Assembly: GCA_902729315.2 (NCBI GenBank)
Contig: LR746278.1
Span: 4,225,501 to 4,289,500, forward strand
Source of the DNA: Spirodela intermedia
Taxonomy: Eukaryota; Streptophyta; Magnoliopsida; Alismatales; Araceae
DNA: 64,000 nt
Reading direction: 5' to 3'
The notes under the pieces are model-generated. The model was not told the DNA's origin. It saw only the letters and a program-made list of their open reading frames with translations, and made no database searches. The position numbers and the translations under genes were made by a program. Positions 38,162 to 50,590 of this stretch are shown here, one piece after another. The stretch's first letter is position 1. Each line of letters begins with the position of its first letter.

Positions 38162-40410
38162 AAATAATGACGCCGCCACGTCTTCCTCAAACTTTTTCCT
38201 CCTTTTTTCTACGTGGAGTTTAATTAATACGTGAAATATTTTCCAATTAGAAATATGCGACAACAACCTGTCAAAAGAAAAAAAAGTGGGCACGCAATCC
38301 ACCTCCCCGGAACGCGGAGGAGAGATGCAGACACAAACACACCCAATGCTCAGATATCAAGTAACAGAAGCCTCTGCTGACAACATTTCGGTATGCAGCG
38401 ATACGTAGCGCCCTGGAAAACCAAGAACAAAGTTGTGTACGACTCAAGTTCTCCATCGATGGAACTTTTTCTTGGCAGCCCCTGACGTAGAAGGTTTTAC
38501 ATTCTTACCCAGCTACAGTAGGTAATTAATGAGATTAACAAAAAAATAAAACCGAATTTAAGGCCTCAATCAGGTGCACCGGTCGAACAAGATATGTTAT
38601 CCGGCATCACAGAAAGAGACAAAAAGTGGGCGTCCCCCCGCCCGAAGGCAGGAATGAAGACCTGAAACGGCACCGCGGGAAAAGCGTTCCCGACCGTGTA
38701 TCACGCCACTTCCCCCCTTGATCGGACGTTCTAAACCCCGACACGTACCAACTGAGGTGGGGTCCAAATCAGTCGGCACCACGTGCGCGAGGCAAAGCGT
38801 GCGGCACACGTAAGCATCGATATTGAGGGTATCTCTGTCATTTACTTCCAAGGATGCATCCAGATGTCCACGCTGGCCGGGGGGGCGGGGGGGGGTCGGG
38901 AGAGAAGGAAAGAGGAATATTTTCCGCCGTAAGGAAGCAGACGGATGAGATTTCCTGACGAAACGATCCACACGTTTCTTCTCCATGTGTCGCGCAGAGC
39001 TCGTACGATCGCACGTGGCGGCGATCCACGCGCTTTGAATAAGACAAAACCTCATTATTTGAGCCATTTTAAGCATTTAATAAATTATTTGGGCCGTCGC
39101 CAAAAATGGAAATCAGTGGAGAGCCCTAATCTCTTCCGATGAATATATCCTCAGGATATAGGACAAGATTGAAGTCTCCAGCAACAAGCTAATTTCCCCA
39201 AAAAAAAGATAATTTGCGGCCCTTTCTTATAAATATTTAATTTTCTAATAATATATTATCTAGTTGTCAAGTTGCGTGACGTGGACTGCAGGAGGAGCTA
39301 ACGCACCCGTCTCGAACACGTTAGCCGAAGCCGGCAACCCCCCCAACTACCCCTAGACTAGAGAAGGTTATTTAAAATTAGCCCCTCAGAAATGTCCCGA
39401 CTTACATAAGGCTTTCATCTGCTTCATAATTCGTCGTCGATCTCGTTGACGTGGGGGCGGGGAGAAGATTATACATATATATATGTATTCTTTGAGGGCT
39501 GAAAAATAAATTGTACTTTACTTTTTGGGATTTTTTAAAGTTTGAGAAGATGCGGTTACCCACCCTGACGCGACTCGGGAGGGGAGGTGAGGCGTGCCGT
39601 TCTGGGCCTAGTGCATAGCGTGACGAAACGGGAGTTCGTTGGGCCCCGCAGCACGGAAGACCGGTTGCGGTTACCTGAATCGCTCGTGACCGCACCGCGC
39701 CATACTTGGCCTTCTGGTCAATTATTTTCCAAAATCGGGTCAATAAAAAATTAACATGTCATACTACTCTTAAATATCCTATGAAAATAAATTATATTAT
39801 TTTTTAATTTTATATTAATAAAATTATGGGCCCGTCTAATGCCCATGTTATGATGTTGTGGGTTTTTTTTGGTAGGTCCAATACTAGATGGGCTCATAGT
39901 TGATGGATGATGTGGGGTCTAGGAAGAATATGCAAGATATGGGTTTGACTTAGGTTGAATGATGATCATGCAAAGTAGTCTCTAGGAACATATCATCATC
40001 GAACTGGGACCTACCGGTAACCTTCATTATGTAATCTAGATTGATGATGGTAGGAGAGACTTGTGGGTTTTGGCAACAATTATGCATTGTGCTAGCCAAT
40101 AAAAGATGTAGTTAGTGATAATTCAATTTTTTTATGTTACTTTTAAAATAAAAATATTTCAATTGTAACATTTAGGGAGAGAGAGAGAGAGAGAGAGAAG
40201 AGGGAAGAAGAGTTGGCAATCCATGTAAATTGTGCCGATAGAGTCAACCCTCCCCTTGTCACCACCATTTCTCCACCCGTGGCCACCCTTCTCTGTTCTA
40301 GAGAGAGAGAGAGAGAGATAGAGAGAGTAGGAGCAAATGAGAGCTAAGGATCAAGAACACTTGAAGTTTCCCTCTAGAATTGAAGAGTTGTCATCTCTAC
40401 AGATTGTTCT

Positions 40411-40470
40411 AGAGATAGATAGATAGATAGATAGAGGGAGAGGGAGAGGGAGAGGGAGAGAGAGAGGGAA
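40411..40470. repeat. (GATA)n followed by (GGGAGA)n
   Basis: Compound tetranucleotide and hexanucleotide microsatellite in intergenic DNA. Confidence 0.9.
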
Positions 40471-41868
40471 GAGGTTGAAGAGTTGTAGGAAGTGTTGAAT
40501 CATTTAGGGACTTGGGAGGGGTAGCTTTTTTAAACAATAGTACTATAAGGGTTTTCTTGAACATATTATTCTAAATTTTTTTAATGACAAAGACGCATCA
40601 TAGGGGTGAAAAAATAAAGCACCTCTACAAAGGGTTTGGTCATATTCAAATAGTGGTGATAAATTTAATATAAACTAATATAAAACACCTATTCTTTTTA
40701 CCTTACTCACTCACCCTTTTTCTTAAGATTTTTATGAGTAATTAAATATTATTGAGACTAGTTTAAAATAATTATCAATTAATGATATAATCCATAACAT
40801 GTATTGGGAAATCAGGGCTGAATCATAAGGGAGAGGATTCAACCATGGGTGTCACACAATTAGCTATGGACATACCTTCAATTGCTAATCTATGTGTAGC
40901 CTTGATCGCCTCTATGACCCCAAATAAATAGGCATGAATAATCTATGTATCTCTCACTCTATACCACCCTTGGTGGCTGCATGATCCCTCCTTTTTATAA
41001 GGGAGAGCAGGGCAAGCCAAGCTGTCACATAACTCTCTACTAGTCTCTCCCATGCCACATGTGCCACCATACACCTCCCCATGCACACAAAGTCATGGCA
41101 TACATCTCCACTCATGTAGTTCTCATTCCATGTATACTTTCTAAATGCATGCACACTATGTCCCTGCTCACATAAACCACTACACGGCCTCACATCTATG
41201 ATGCAATTTGGCATTTGGAGTTGAGATCTGATAGGCTTGGTGTCTGACAAAGATAGTTATACCATTAGAAGTTCTTTTAATGGACCAACTAAAAACCTCA
41301 AGTCATAAACTTAGTCAATACATTTTTTCTACATTAATATTTTTATCTTTTCAAGTTTCCTATTTTGCCATGTTTATTCATGTCCATTTGGGATTTTTTT
41401 CTTAATTTCTTGACATTTCTTTTTTGAGAAAATAATAAATCATGGGAGTCCACGTGGCAGTCCAAAGGGCTTAGCACTGAAAAACCACCGCATCACAAAC
41501 CCATTATTACTTGAGTAGTAATTGTTTAAAAAAGGGATAATTTTTTTTAAGGTAATAGTTAATTTTATTACCTTTTAAATCAATTTCACATTGAATTTTA
41601 GGCACATTTTCTTGCTCACATCTCAATTCATATAGTTTAGATAGAACCGTGGCTCATCCAAGCACAACCTGAAGGGTGTGGTTTGACATACTCATAGTTG
41701 TGGCTCGTTATAATAAACTTCTGTTGGTTTGTTGTGGTTAGGAAGCCAAGAAAGGTCAACGTAGCAAACCACTCCGGACGCTACGCTGTCAGCCGGTCAA
41801 GTGATGAGATATCTCCGGAGGTTCTCTAAATGTGAAAGAAATGGGGGGGGCATTGGATGAGACTTGTC

Positions 41869-42546
41869 TCAGAAGAAGTAGATGGGGCACCGCCGGCCCT
41901 TGGCCGCCGGCAGGATCGAGCCGTCGGGGCGGACGCCGGCGTCGCAGTCAACTTTCATGTCATGCTGGTGAGTGTCCCACGTCTTCACCCTGAACCGGAT
42001 GGCCGCCTCCAGCCGCAGCCTGAACCAGACCTCCCCTGTGGCCGCCAAGTCAGCCCTGATCCGGGTCAACAGAGCCTGGTCAACGGCCAGCCCCGGCTCC
42101 GGCAGCTCCCCCCGGATGTCCGTCGTGTTCTTTGGCCGCTGGTAGAACGGCGGCAGCAGGGGCCTGGCGGTGCCGACGCTGTCGTCGTGGTAGAAGAGCT
42201 GGCCGCGCATGGCGTCGTCGTAGAAGATGCCGATCTTCTGATTAGGGTTTCGGAGCAGCACATGGAAGGAGAAGACGGCGGCGGTGCGGTTGTCGGAGAG
42301 GCCGGCGGCGGAGAAGTCGGCGAGGTGGAAGCGAGGGCGGTGGGGTCGGAGGCTGAGCCAGACGATGAAGACGAGGATGGCGGCGATGAGCGAGAGGCTG
42401 AGGAAGATGGAGCAGAAAACGCGGCAGACCCTGCTCGTCAACGTGTCCTGCATGCGCTTCGCCACGTGCTGGGTCCTATCCAGCCGGTGCTCGAATGGCG
42501 GCGGCGGCGGCTCCATGGTGGGCACGGGAGGCCCAGGAGGCTCCAT
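41869..42546 (-). CDS. NDR1/HIN1-like protein (LEA_2 domain)
   Basis: Single-exon minus-strand gene, 225 residues. NHL proteins are plasma-membrane-anchored, with an extracellular LEA_2 beta-sandwich, and several respond to pathogens or take part in cell-wall/membrane adhesion. The first 20 residues are Pro-rich (two MEPP repeats), a basic cytosolic stretch follows, and one transmembrane helix spans about 43-64 (VFCSIFLSLSLIAAILVFIV). The LEA_2 domain covers about 72-205 with the family motif NPNQKIGIFYD at 100-110, then YHDDSVGTARPLLPPFYQ. It ends GRRCPIYFF. Start is the first Met; Met11 is possible. Third positions are G/C-rich. The gene is divergent from the neighbouring peroxidase, with 828 bp between start codons. 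The NDR1/NHL call is firm; orthology to a named gene is not. Confidence 0.89.
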   Translation of the reverse strand: MEPPGPPVPTMEPPPPPFEHRLDRTQHVAKRMQDTLTSRVCRVFCSIFLSLSLIAAILVFIVWLSLRPHRPRFHLADFSAAGLSDNRTAAVFSFHVLLRNPNQKIGIFYDDAMRGQLFYHDDSVGTARPLLPPFYQRPKNTTDIRGELPEPGLAVDQALLTRIRADLAATGEVWFRLRLEAAIRFRVKTWDTHQHDMKVDCDAGVRPDGSILPAAKGRRCPIYFF

Positions 42547-43374
42547 GGTTGGGTTTAAGAGCTGAGGAGGTGGCGGCGGGACAAAGCCATTCTAGGGGGC
42601 TCTAAGCTCCAACATGGAAAGGAATAGATTCCAACGGCAGGGGAGGAATTAGGGTAGACGATGGTCTGTTATGGGGAGACGATGGAGAGCTGTGCCGTCT
42701 GGAGTGGGGAAAAGAACAATAAAGGAATGATGTACAGCTTAAGCCGGCGAAGGGCTTCAGGAAGCAGACTAGGGTTTCGCTTTGCCGTGGGAGAGAGGGA
42801 AGAGAGAAGGCACGAGAAACCTTGGGTTAACCACGTAGAAACATACCAACAGATTTCCTTTCACTGGTGGCAGCATTTACGTATAAGCGAGAGAGGGGGA
42901 GGAGAGAGAGAGAGAGAGAGAAGGGAGGGGAGTAGAGAGAGATCCTTGTTTTCATCAGCACCAGGGAAATATAAAATTTTGTTTACTGCTGTGATGAATA
43001 TGCTTATAAATTTTCCAGTATAAACAAGTCAACGTGTCATTTCGTAGGTCATAGATAGTGCCAGTTGTATGCTAGAAAAATTCTCCACAGTCTACTCCCA
43101 CTACAAGACGAGGCCTTCAGTAATTGCCGTTGACCTAAATGAGCAAATGACTATTTTACCCCACATTAGGAGTAAGAAGATAAGTAATTATGATACATGA
43201 TAGGGGTATTATAGTACAAAGGAGGTTCCCATGCAGCCCCACGCCTCCTCGTCGTGAAACCCGCCGACCTTCGCGATGTTCTTTCACGAGAAGAGCCGAA
43301 GAAAGAAAGTCAATATATCTTCCTAAAAGAGCAGACTTGGAGACATCTCCCAGATCCTTCTCCGGCCCTTGCCA
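42547..43374. promoter_or_regulatory. Divergent promoter region between NHL and peroxidase genes
   Basis: The 828 bp between two divergent start codons. W-box cores are seen at 43028-43032 (GTCAA) and 43130-43135 (TTGACC). A GA-rich stretch lies at 42892-42940. Regulatory use is inferred from motif type only. Confidence 0.45.
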
Positions 43375-44497
43375 ATGGCGGGTCGCTTCCTCCTCGGCCT
43401 TCTCTCTCTATCCGTGGCGCTGGGCGGGGCGGTCCCCCTGAAAGTCCTCTTCTACAAGGATACCTGCCCCGGGGCGGAGCTCATCTCCCGGGACGTCATG
43501 GAGAAGCACCTCCGGAGGGACCCCACCATTGCCGCGGGCATCATCCGCATGTTCTTTCACGATTGCTTCGTGAGGGTGAGCACCACTTGTTCTTGCTTCT
43601 TCTCCGGCGCCGGCGAGATGCCTGACCCGGAGAATCTTCCAGGGGTGCGATGGCTCCGTTCTCCTCGACACCACCGGCGACACAGTCGCGGAGAAGGAAG
43701 CCCCCCCAAACCTAACCCTGAGGGGCTTCGAGGTCATCGACGACATCAAGGCCGCCCTAGAGAGGAAGTGCAGGGGCACAGTCTCCTGCGCCGACGTCCT
43801 GGCCATGGCCGCCCGCGACAGCGTGGCCCTCTCCGGCGGCGCTGCCTACGAGGTACCCACCGGCAGACGGGACGGCGTCGTTTCGGATGCATCGGAGGTC
43901 CACTTGCCCGGGCCCTCCTTCTCCATTCTCGAAGCCATTAAAGCCTTCGAGGGGATCAATCTCACAGTCGTAGACCTCGTCACGCTGCTTGGTAACTAAG
44001 AGCATACCTTCATCTTCTACAATGTTAGAAGGCCTAATTCTTTTAAATTTCCAACAGGTGCTCACAGTATAGGGCTCTGTCACTGCGGCTTCTTCGTCGA
44101 CAGGCTCTACAGCTTCCAGGGAACCGGCATGCCGGACCCATCCTTGGACGCCGGCCTCCTCGCAGCCCTCCGGCAGCGGTGCCCAGACTCCGCCGCCGCA
44201 GCGGAGAACATATCGGCGGACCCGACCGTGTTCATGAACCAAGCGACCTCCTCGCCCTTCACCTTGGACAGCTCCTTCTACCGCGGCGTCCTCCACAACA
44301 GGGCGGTGCTCCAGTTGGACCAGGAGCTCGCCTACGCCGACCTCAGCAACAGCCTGGCGGCGACGTTCCTGACCAGGCCCAATCTCTTCATCTGGAGTTT
44401 CTCCAAGTCAATGATCAGGCTGGGGAACGTGGGAGTGCTCAGCGGCGACCAGGGGGAAATAAGGCTAAACTGCCGACAAGTCAACGGCGTCGCGTAG
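43375..44497 (+). CDS. Class III peroxidase (intron 2 missing)
   Basis: Secreted haem peroxidase (EC 1.11.1.7) using H2O2 to oxidise phenolics in cell wall or vacuole. Exons 43375-43575, 43643-43991 and 44058-44497 (GT-AG) give about 329 residues. Signal peptide MAGRFLLGLLSLSVALGGA, then the first Cys (KDTCPG), distal catalytic IIRMFFHDCFV (Arg and His), RGCDGSVLL across intron 1, [22 protein letters not shown], proximal haem-ligand region GAHSIGLCHCGFF, and a final Cys in LNCRQVN. The eight conserved Cys appear present, plus one extra in LCHC. Most plant genes of this family have three introns; here the one usually before the VPTGRRDG block is absent, so two ancestral exons are fused. Start chosen for the signal peptide; a Met two codons upstream is possible. 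Confidence 0.95.
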
Positions 44498-45518
44498 AGC
44501 AGAGAGCAATCCCCAATCTGTTCGGTCAAATTCCCGGTTGACAATATTCGAGAAATTTTTCTCATTTATCTCTGTTGCACCAAACTTCTCACTGAGACAG
44601 CCTCCTGAAAGCTGTATCTTATGTTGGCCATCTCATGCCGATGTCGATGGTTGCCAACTGTTCCATCTAGTGGTCATATTTTCGAGGACGACTTCACCTT
44701 CCCGGAGCAATAGTCACTTACTGGTTAAGTCGATGATGGGGAATTAGAACATAGTGTCATGACGATTCACATCTCCGATAGTTTCCATGGTCTAGTAGAA
44801 GGCTCCATGAAAGATTTAGTAATATCTTAGAACCTTCTTTTGGCTCGATGGGTGTCGACACTTTTGAAGAAAGATCAGATTTTTGGAATATTTTCTACCT
44901 ATATTTCTTAATTTTATATACTTTATATTTTATTTTTTAAGACAGATTTCTGATAGGTATACGAGTAGCTTATTTGCATGACTAAGTATATATCCAACAT
45001 ATTTTTTTGCCCAGATTATGAAAAATCGTCTTTGTTGTCAGTCCAGCCCACTAACACCGCAGATTATCTGATCCTATATTTCTCAATTTTTATATGATTT
45101 ATATTTTATTTCTTAAGACCGGTTGCCGACCGGTGGCCACCCAGAGGAAGGGGGGTGCCGGGGTAGGCCCAAAGGCGGATTATTGGCATGACTAGGTTTT
45201 TATCCAACATATTTTCTGCCCAGATTATGGAAAATATGCTTTGTCGTTAGTCCAACCTGTTAACACCGCAGATTATCATCACATAAAAAATTGAATCTTA
45301 TAATCTAGGGGAAATAACCCATAAATTAGCATGAACAATGACGAAAGAACATCAGAAAACTCATCCATAGAACCCCTCCGAGAAAAAAAATAAAAATAAA
45401 AAAACAAAGGATATCTCTTAGGTTCCATGGTTATTATGAACGAAGAAGCATATCCCATGGATGTCACCCACACACACTTCAGATGGTGAGCATCCGCCGT
45501 TGAACCAGTCGTCATCAG
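44498..45518. other. Region between two convergent peroxidase genes
   Basis: Holds the 3' flanks of both genes and an imperfect tandem duplication (44895-45277). No gene seen. Confidence 0.65.
44895..45277. repeat. Imperfect two-copy direct repeat downstream of a peroxidase gene
   Basis: Both copies share, in order, CCTATATTTCT (44898, 45073), GCATGACTA, ATCCAACATATTTT, GCCCAGATTATG and AACACCGCAGATTATC (ends near 45067 and 45276). The second copy carries an extra GC-rich insertion of about 34 bp around 45121-45170. Confidence 0.88.
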
Positions 45519-46984
<1,466 letters not shown>

Positions 46985-48862
46985 GTTCCCAAGGAACAGA
47001 TCTCTCTTTCGCTCGCTAACCCTCTCTCTCTCTCCCCACAGGCTTCTATGATGCTCAGAAGATGCCCCTTGGTGGGAACAATTTATAGAACCTCGGAGAA
47101 CCTCAACTCGGTGCTCAGCAGCAACGGGAACCGATTTGCCGTCGAGTATGTCCATCTTCTGCGCAGGTCGTACTCAATTAAAAACTCCAACTTTCTTGTG
47201 GAGATTTAAATAATACAATTATGATATTATTATAATTCGGATTTCAGTAGTTCTCTGCATGTTCCATCTCAACGACTCCTGCTGGAATAAATATCTCTTG
47301 GCGCTCCCCATCTCCTTGTGAGTCTCCAAATATTCCAGCCGGCACCGAGCGGCATGCTTACCGAGTTCTGAAGTGGGGATGGAGTTTTTTTAATGAAAGA
47401 TTTGGTGAAGGTTAATCCAACTGCCTCCCATGTCACTTCACTGATAGTTTCTTAATGAATTTAGTCCGAGTCTCTGTGCGAACGATGTTAAAAACCTCAT
47501 TTAGCTCGCGAATGCTCTGAAATTTCACCGATCATTCATTGGTAGATGTGTATGTACTCCGAGCGTGCGATCGAGAGAGCGAGCGAGAGAGAGAGAGACG
47601 AAAGAGAGGCAACATAATCGTGTGGAAGTCGATTATTGAGCGCAGACGCTGGCTTTCCTTGTGGTTGCTGACGAGTCGGTGGAATCTGAATGAGGAAAGA
47701 TTCAATTATTACATGGGGCCTTTGATTGAGTCTCTTTTAAGATCATGGAGCAGGTCATGGACCTTAGTAAGAGATGACTGAACCCAGCAGTGCCATTCAG
47801 AAAAGAAGATCATATGGACAACAGCTGATTGGAGGGTTGTGAACATTTGTTTAATCCATTTATATCGTGGACTAGGTCTCTCCATTGCTATCTCTCTTTT
47901 TGTCCGTTTGTCTCTCCTTCTCCAGGATGGTCCAGACCCCACAGACATGTTTTCTAGCAATACGAAATGCAATGCGCTTTATGAGAGAAACCGACCACAC
48001 AAAAATCCCAATAGAGATCTGTCATAGTATGCACTTCCTTCGATCACTTTTCAGCCACAGAGAGTCGTTACTCTCTCCCTCCACGCACAGGACTTTTCTC
48101 ACATCCTCCATCGTGTGGGTCTTAAGTTGTTCCTCCAAGCAACTGCTCCCTCATTTTATGTGGAGGACCACCGCAAGTGTCGTCGTAGTTTGTGACATGG
48201 GGTTACTGTATTTGCGTATAAACGCATCGAAATCAATCACCCAGCGGTCATTACGGTCTTCACCGTTTCGTTTCTCTCTCTAATATTAAAAACGTGCGTA
48301 CAAACTTTATAATTTCCAACGATACGACTCTGCTGTCTCTCAATTTTGTATTGCTGGTGTTTGCAACCGACAAAAAAAGATAGCGTTGTCGAAAGTCAGA
48401 TGTCTGGGGATTTGGGCGTTGGGAAGGAGTTTATCCAATGAAAGCCCAAGAAAATGGACTCTTAATGAGGCTCGGCCGTCCAGCTCACTGTATGGTTGAC
48501 CTAAACGGTGGAGGTGGGGGTGCCACAGGGTCCTACTCGTGCCCTACTGAAGCCCAAGTTTGACCAATATATGCATCATGGGCAACTCGGGAGATTCAGT
48601 TCGGTCCATGCTATTTGGAGAAAAAATGGTTATTTTTTCTGATTTCCATGAAAATACCGATGACTAGGGGTATCAGTTCTCCGGATCAAGTCCGAAGCAC
48701 ATTCTGCCCCAATATTTGTGGCTCGGAGCCAGAACTCAAGCTCAGAAAGAAGAAAACTCTGGTTCAGTCTAGGTAGCCTTTATCTAAGCCGACCAAATCT
48801 AGGCCCAGAGCCTAGGACCTATTTTTCTTGATATACGACTGTTTAGGAAAACATCTAGTATG

Positions 48863-48882
48863 CCTCTCTCTCTCTCTATCTA

Positions 48883-48925
<43 letters not shown>
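48863..48925. repeat. Compound (CT)n-(CTAT)n-(TA)n microsatellite
   Basis: A CT run passes into CTAT and then a long TA array. Confidence 0.95.
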
Positions 48926-48927
<2 letters not shown>

Positions 48928-50142
48928 GCGTATGTGTATGTCTGTATCTGTCGCGTATGGATATGGAGAACCGGGGCAGTCCTACTCACGCAATGCTTAG
49001 CGGCCAACCCATTGGCCATTGGCTGGCTCTTGTGTAGCCCAGAACCTAATAAAAGCCGAACATGGTCAGGCTGAAGTTAGACGACCTGCTTTTTAATATA
49101 TTCAAGCTTGTCAGAATGACCGTTCGTGCTCGATCGACATGGAGAAGAAGTGCTCAATATTTCATTATCCGGGACCTACGATATCTTCCTGCTGGAAGAG
49201 TCACTGCGGGGTACGCTAAGATTCGCCAACTGGTCTGAGGAATTCAAGTTTTCTGAAGATGATTCGGGTTTTGGAATCTAACGACTTCCCGATTCCAAAA
49301 CCTCTTTAATATTGTATAGTATGATGATTGAACGATAGCCTTCAAGGGGTTAACTCTCTAATTCATATATGTATATTTAGTTGGTATTTCTGTGGGGAGA
49401 GAGAGAGAGGGAAAGGCCTTCCAAAAGTTTATATTACGAGTACTCTTAGAAACTTCACCTAGTGATTACAGTTTGGTCATTTATTTGAGAAGGATACAAC
49501 CAGAGCCTGATCAAATAATAGAACCTATTGGGTATCCATGAGGATGTTTGGATAGTCTGCTCTTTGTCACCGTAATGAGATTCTATATAAATATTAATAA
49601 ACGTCAGGTCTTTCCCAGTAGTTCTCTGGAGCCCTAATCTCGGTCATTTCTCCAGAGTGCGTATGACCATTTTGGTGAGCCGGTCAATGCTTGAGTTCGA
49701 AGGCGAAGAAGAAACTTTCTCTGGGATTAACCAAGGCCATAGTGAGCTTTGTGAAGTTCAGTCCCATGTCCATGAGGAAGAGCTTTAGTCCATCTTGGTA
49801 TTGGGGCTAACCCCACTATCGATAATTCCCATTTGGGTTCTCACTTGCTACATATATCTGAATTGAAAAGGGTGAAAGTATTTCGGGCGAGATCAGAAAA
49901 CCAAGCAACAGAGACCACCCGTTTATTCTAGGCTTGGTCGATGGTTTGTCAAGCTCTGGGTTATCAGTCAGGAAAGGAAAGGGACGGCTCTGTACTCTAT
50001 CGTAGTGTAGCTCCAGCAGCTAGCCACCGGCGGTCACCTCTGGCCCAATCTTCCCCATGATCCTTCTATTGAAGCATATGTTTGCTCTCAATCATAGAAA
50101 CGTACCGCTTTTGACCCGGACTGCGACAAGCCTTTTGACTTG

Positions 50143-50177
50143 AGCTGTGTGCTGTGTGCTGTGTGCTGTGTGCTATG
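50143..50177. repeat. 7-bp minisatellite (GCTGTGT)
   Basis: Four tandem GCTGTGT units followed by the variant GCTATGT. Confidence 0.9.
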
Positions 50178-50234
50178 TGTGGACACGAGGTCAAGATGAG
50201 TAATGATAATATTCTCATTCTTGAAACAGGAGCG

Positions 50235-50590
50235 TGAAGGCGTTAAGCCTTGTCAAGAAACAGGAGCGTGAAGATCGTTGGAAACAGTGACACTCCGGCA
50301 GTTTCTTCAGTGAAGACTATTTCAAATTGTTTATTATTTCTTAAGTTTTGTTGTTTTTAATCCTGATCGTCCATCTCTTTTAAGTTATAACGGCTGAGAT
50401 GAAAGTTACGTGAAAAATGTGGGGCCCACAAATTGCAACTGTCTTTAACGACCATTACTCTCGCTCTTTCCTATAAATTGTACTCAATGTGTTTGATGAA
50501 ATGCGAGAAGTAGAGAGGCTGCTCTGTTTTCTTTGAAAATATTCGTGCCTTGATTCTTCCTCATTCTCTTCAGTTCCTTTGATTCCAACA
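50235..50590 (+). repeat. 5' LTR of the copia element
   Basis: Begins TGAAGGCGTTAAGCC and ends CCAACA; aligns along its length with 53742-54096. Contains CCTATAAATTG (near 50470), a probable TATA box. Just outside the left edge, 17 bp of LTR sequence is repeated (50223-50239 and 50257-50273). Confidence 0.9.

Larger units (their letters stand above)
37688..41868. other. Intergenic region
   Basis: From the 5' flank of the ATG18-like gene to the 3' end of the NDR1/HIN1-like gene. It contains (GA)n at 38118-38158 (probably 5' UTR or promoter of the ATG18-like gene), a G-rich run at 38879-38900, (GA)n at 40176-40199, and GATA/GGGAGA repeats at 40411-40470. Open frames here match no family that I recognise. 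Confidence 0.6.
46985..50234. other. Intergenic region
   Basis: Upstream of the second peroxidase as far as the copia element. It contains a short GA run near 47575-47600, a compound CT/CTAT/TA microsatellite at 48863-48925 and a 7-bp minisatellite at 50143-50177. No gene recognised. Confidence 0.6.

Noticed and set aside
38597-39076. 159-codon minus-strand open frame
   Set aside because: No recognisable domain, odd composition over a G-rich run, no splice or start context; likely chance.
40954-41250. 98-codon minus-strand open frame
   Set aside because: No similarity recognised and no neighbouring exon; AT-rich repeat-like surroundings.
41857-42558. 233-codon plus-strand open frame
   Set aside because: Antisense of the NDR1/HIN1-like gene; a GC-rich exon leaves the opposite strand open.
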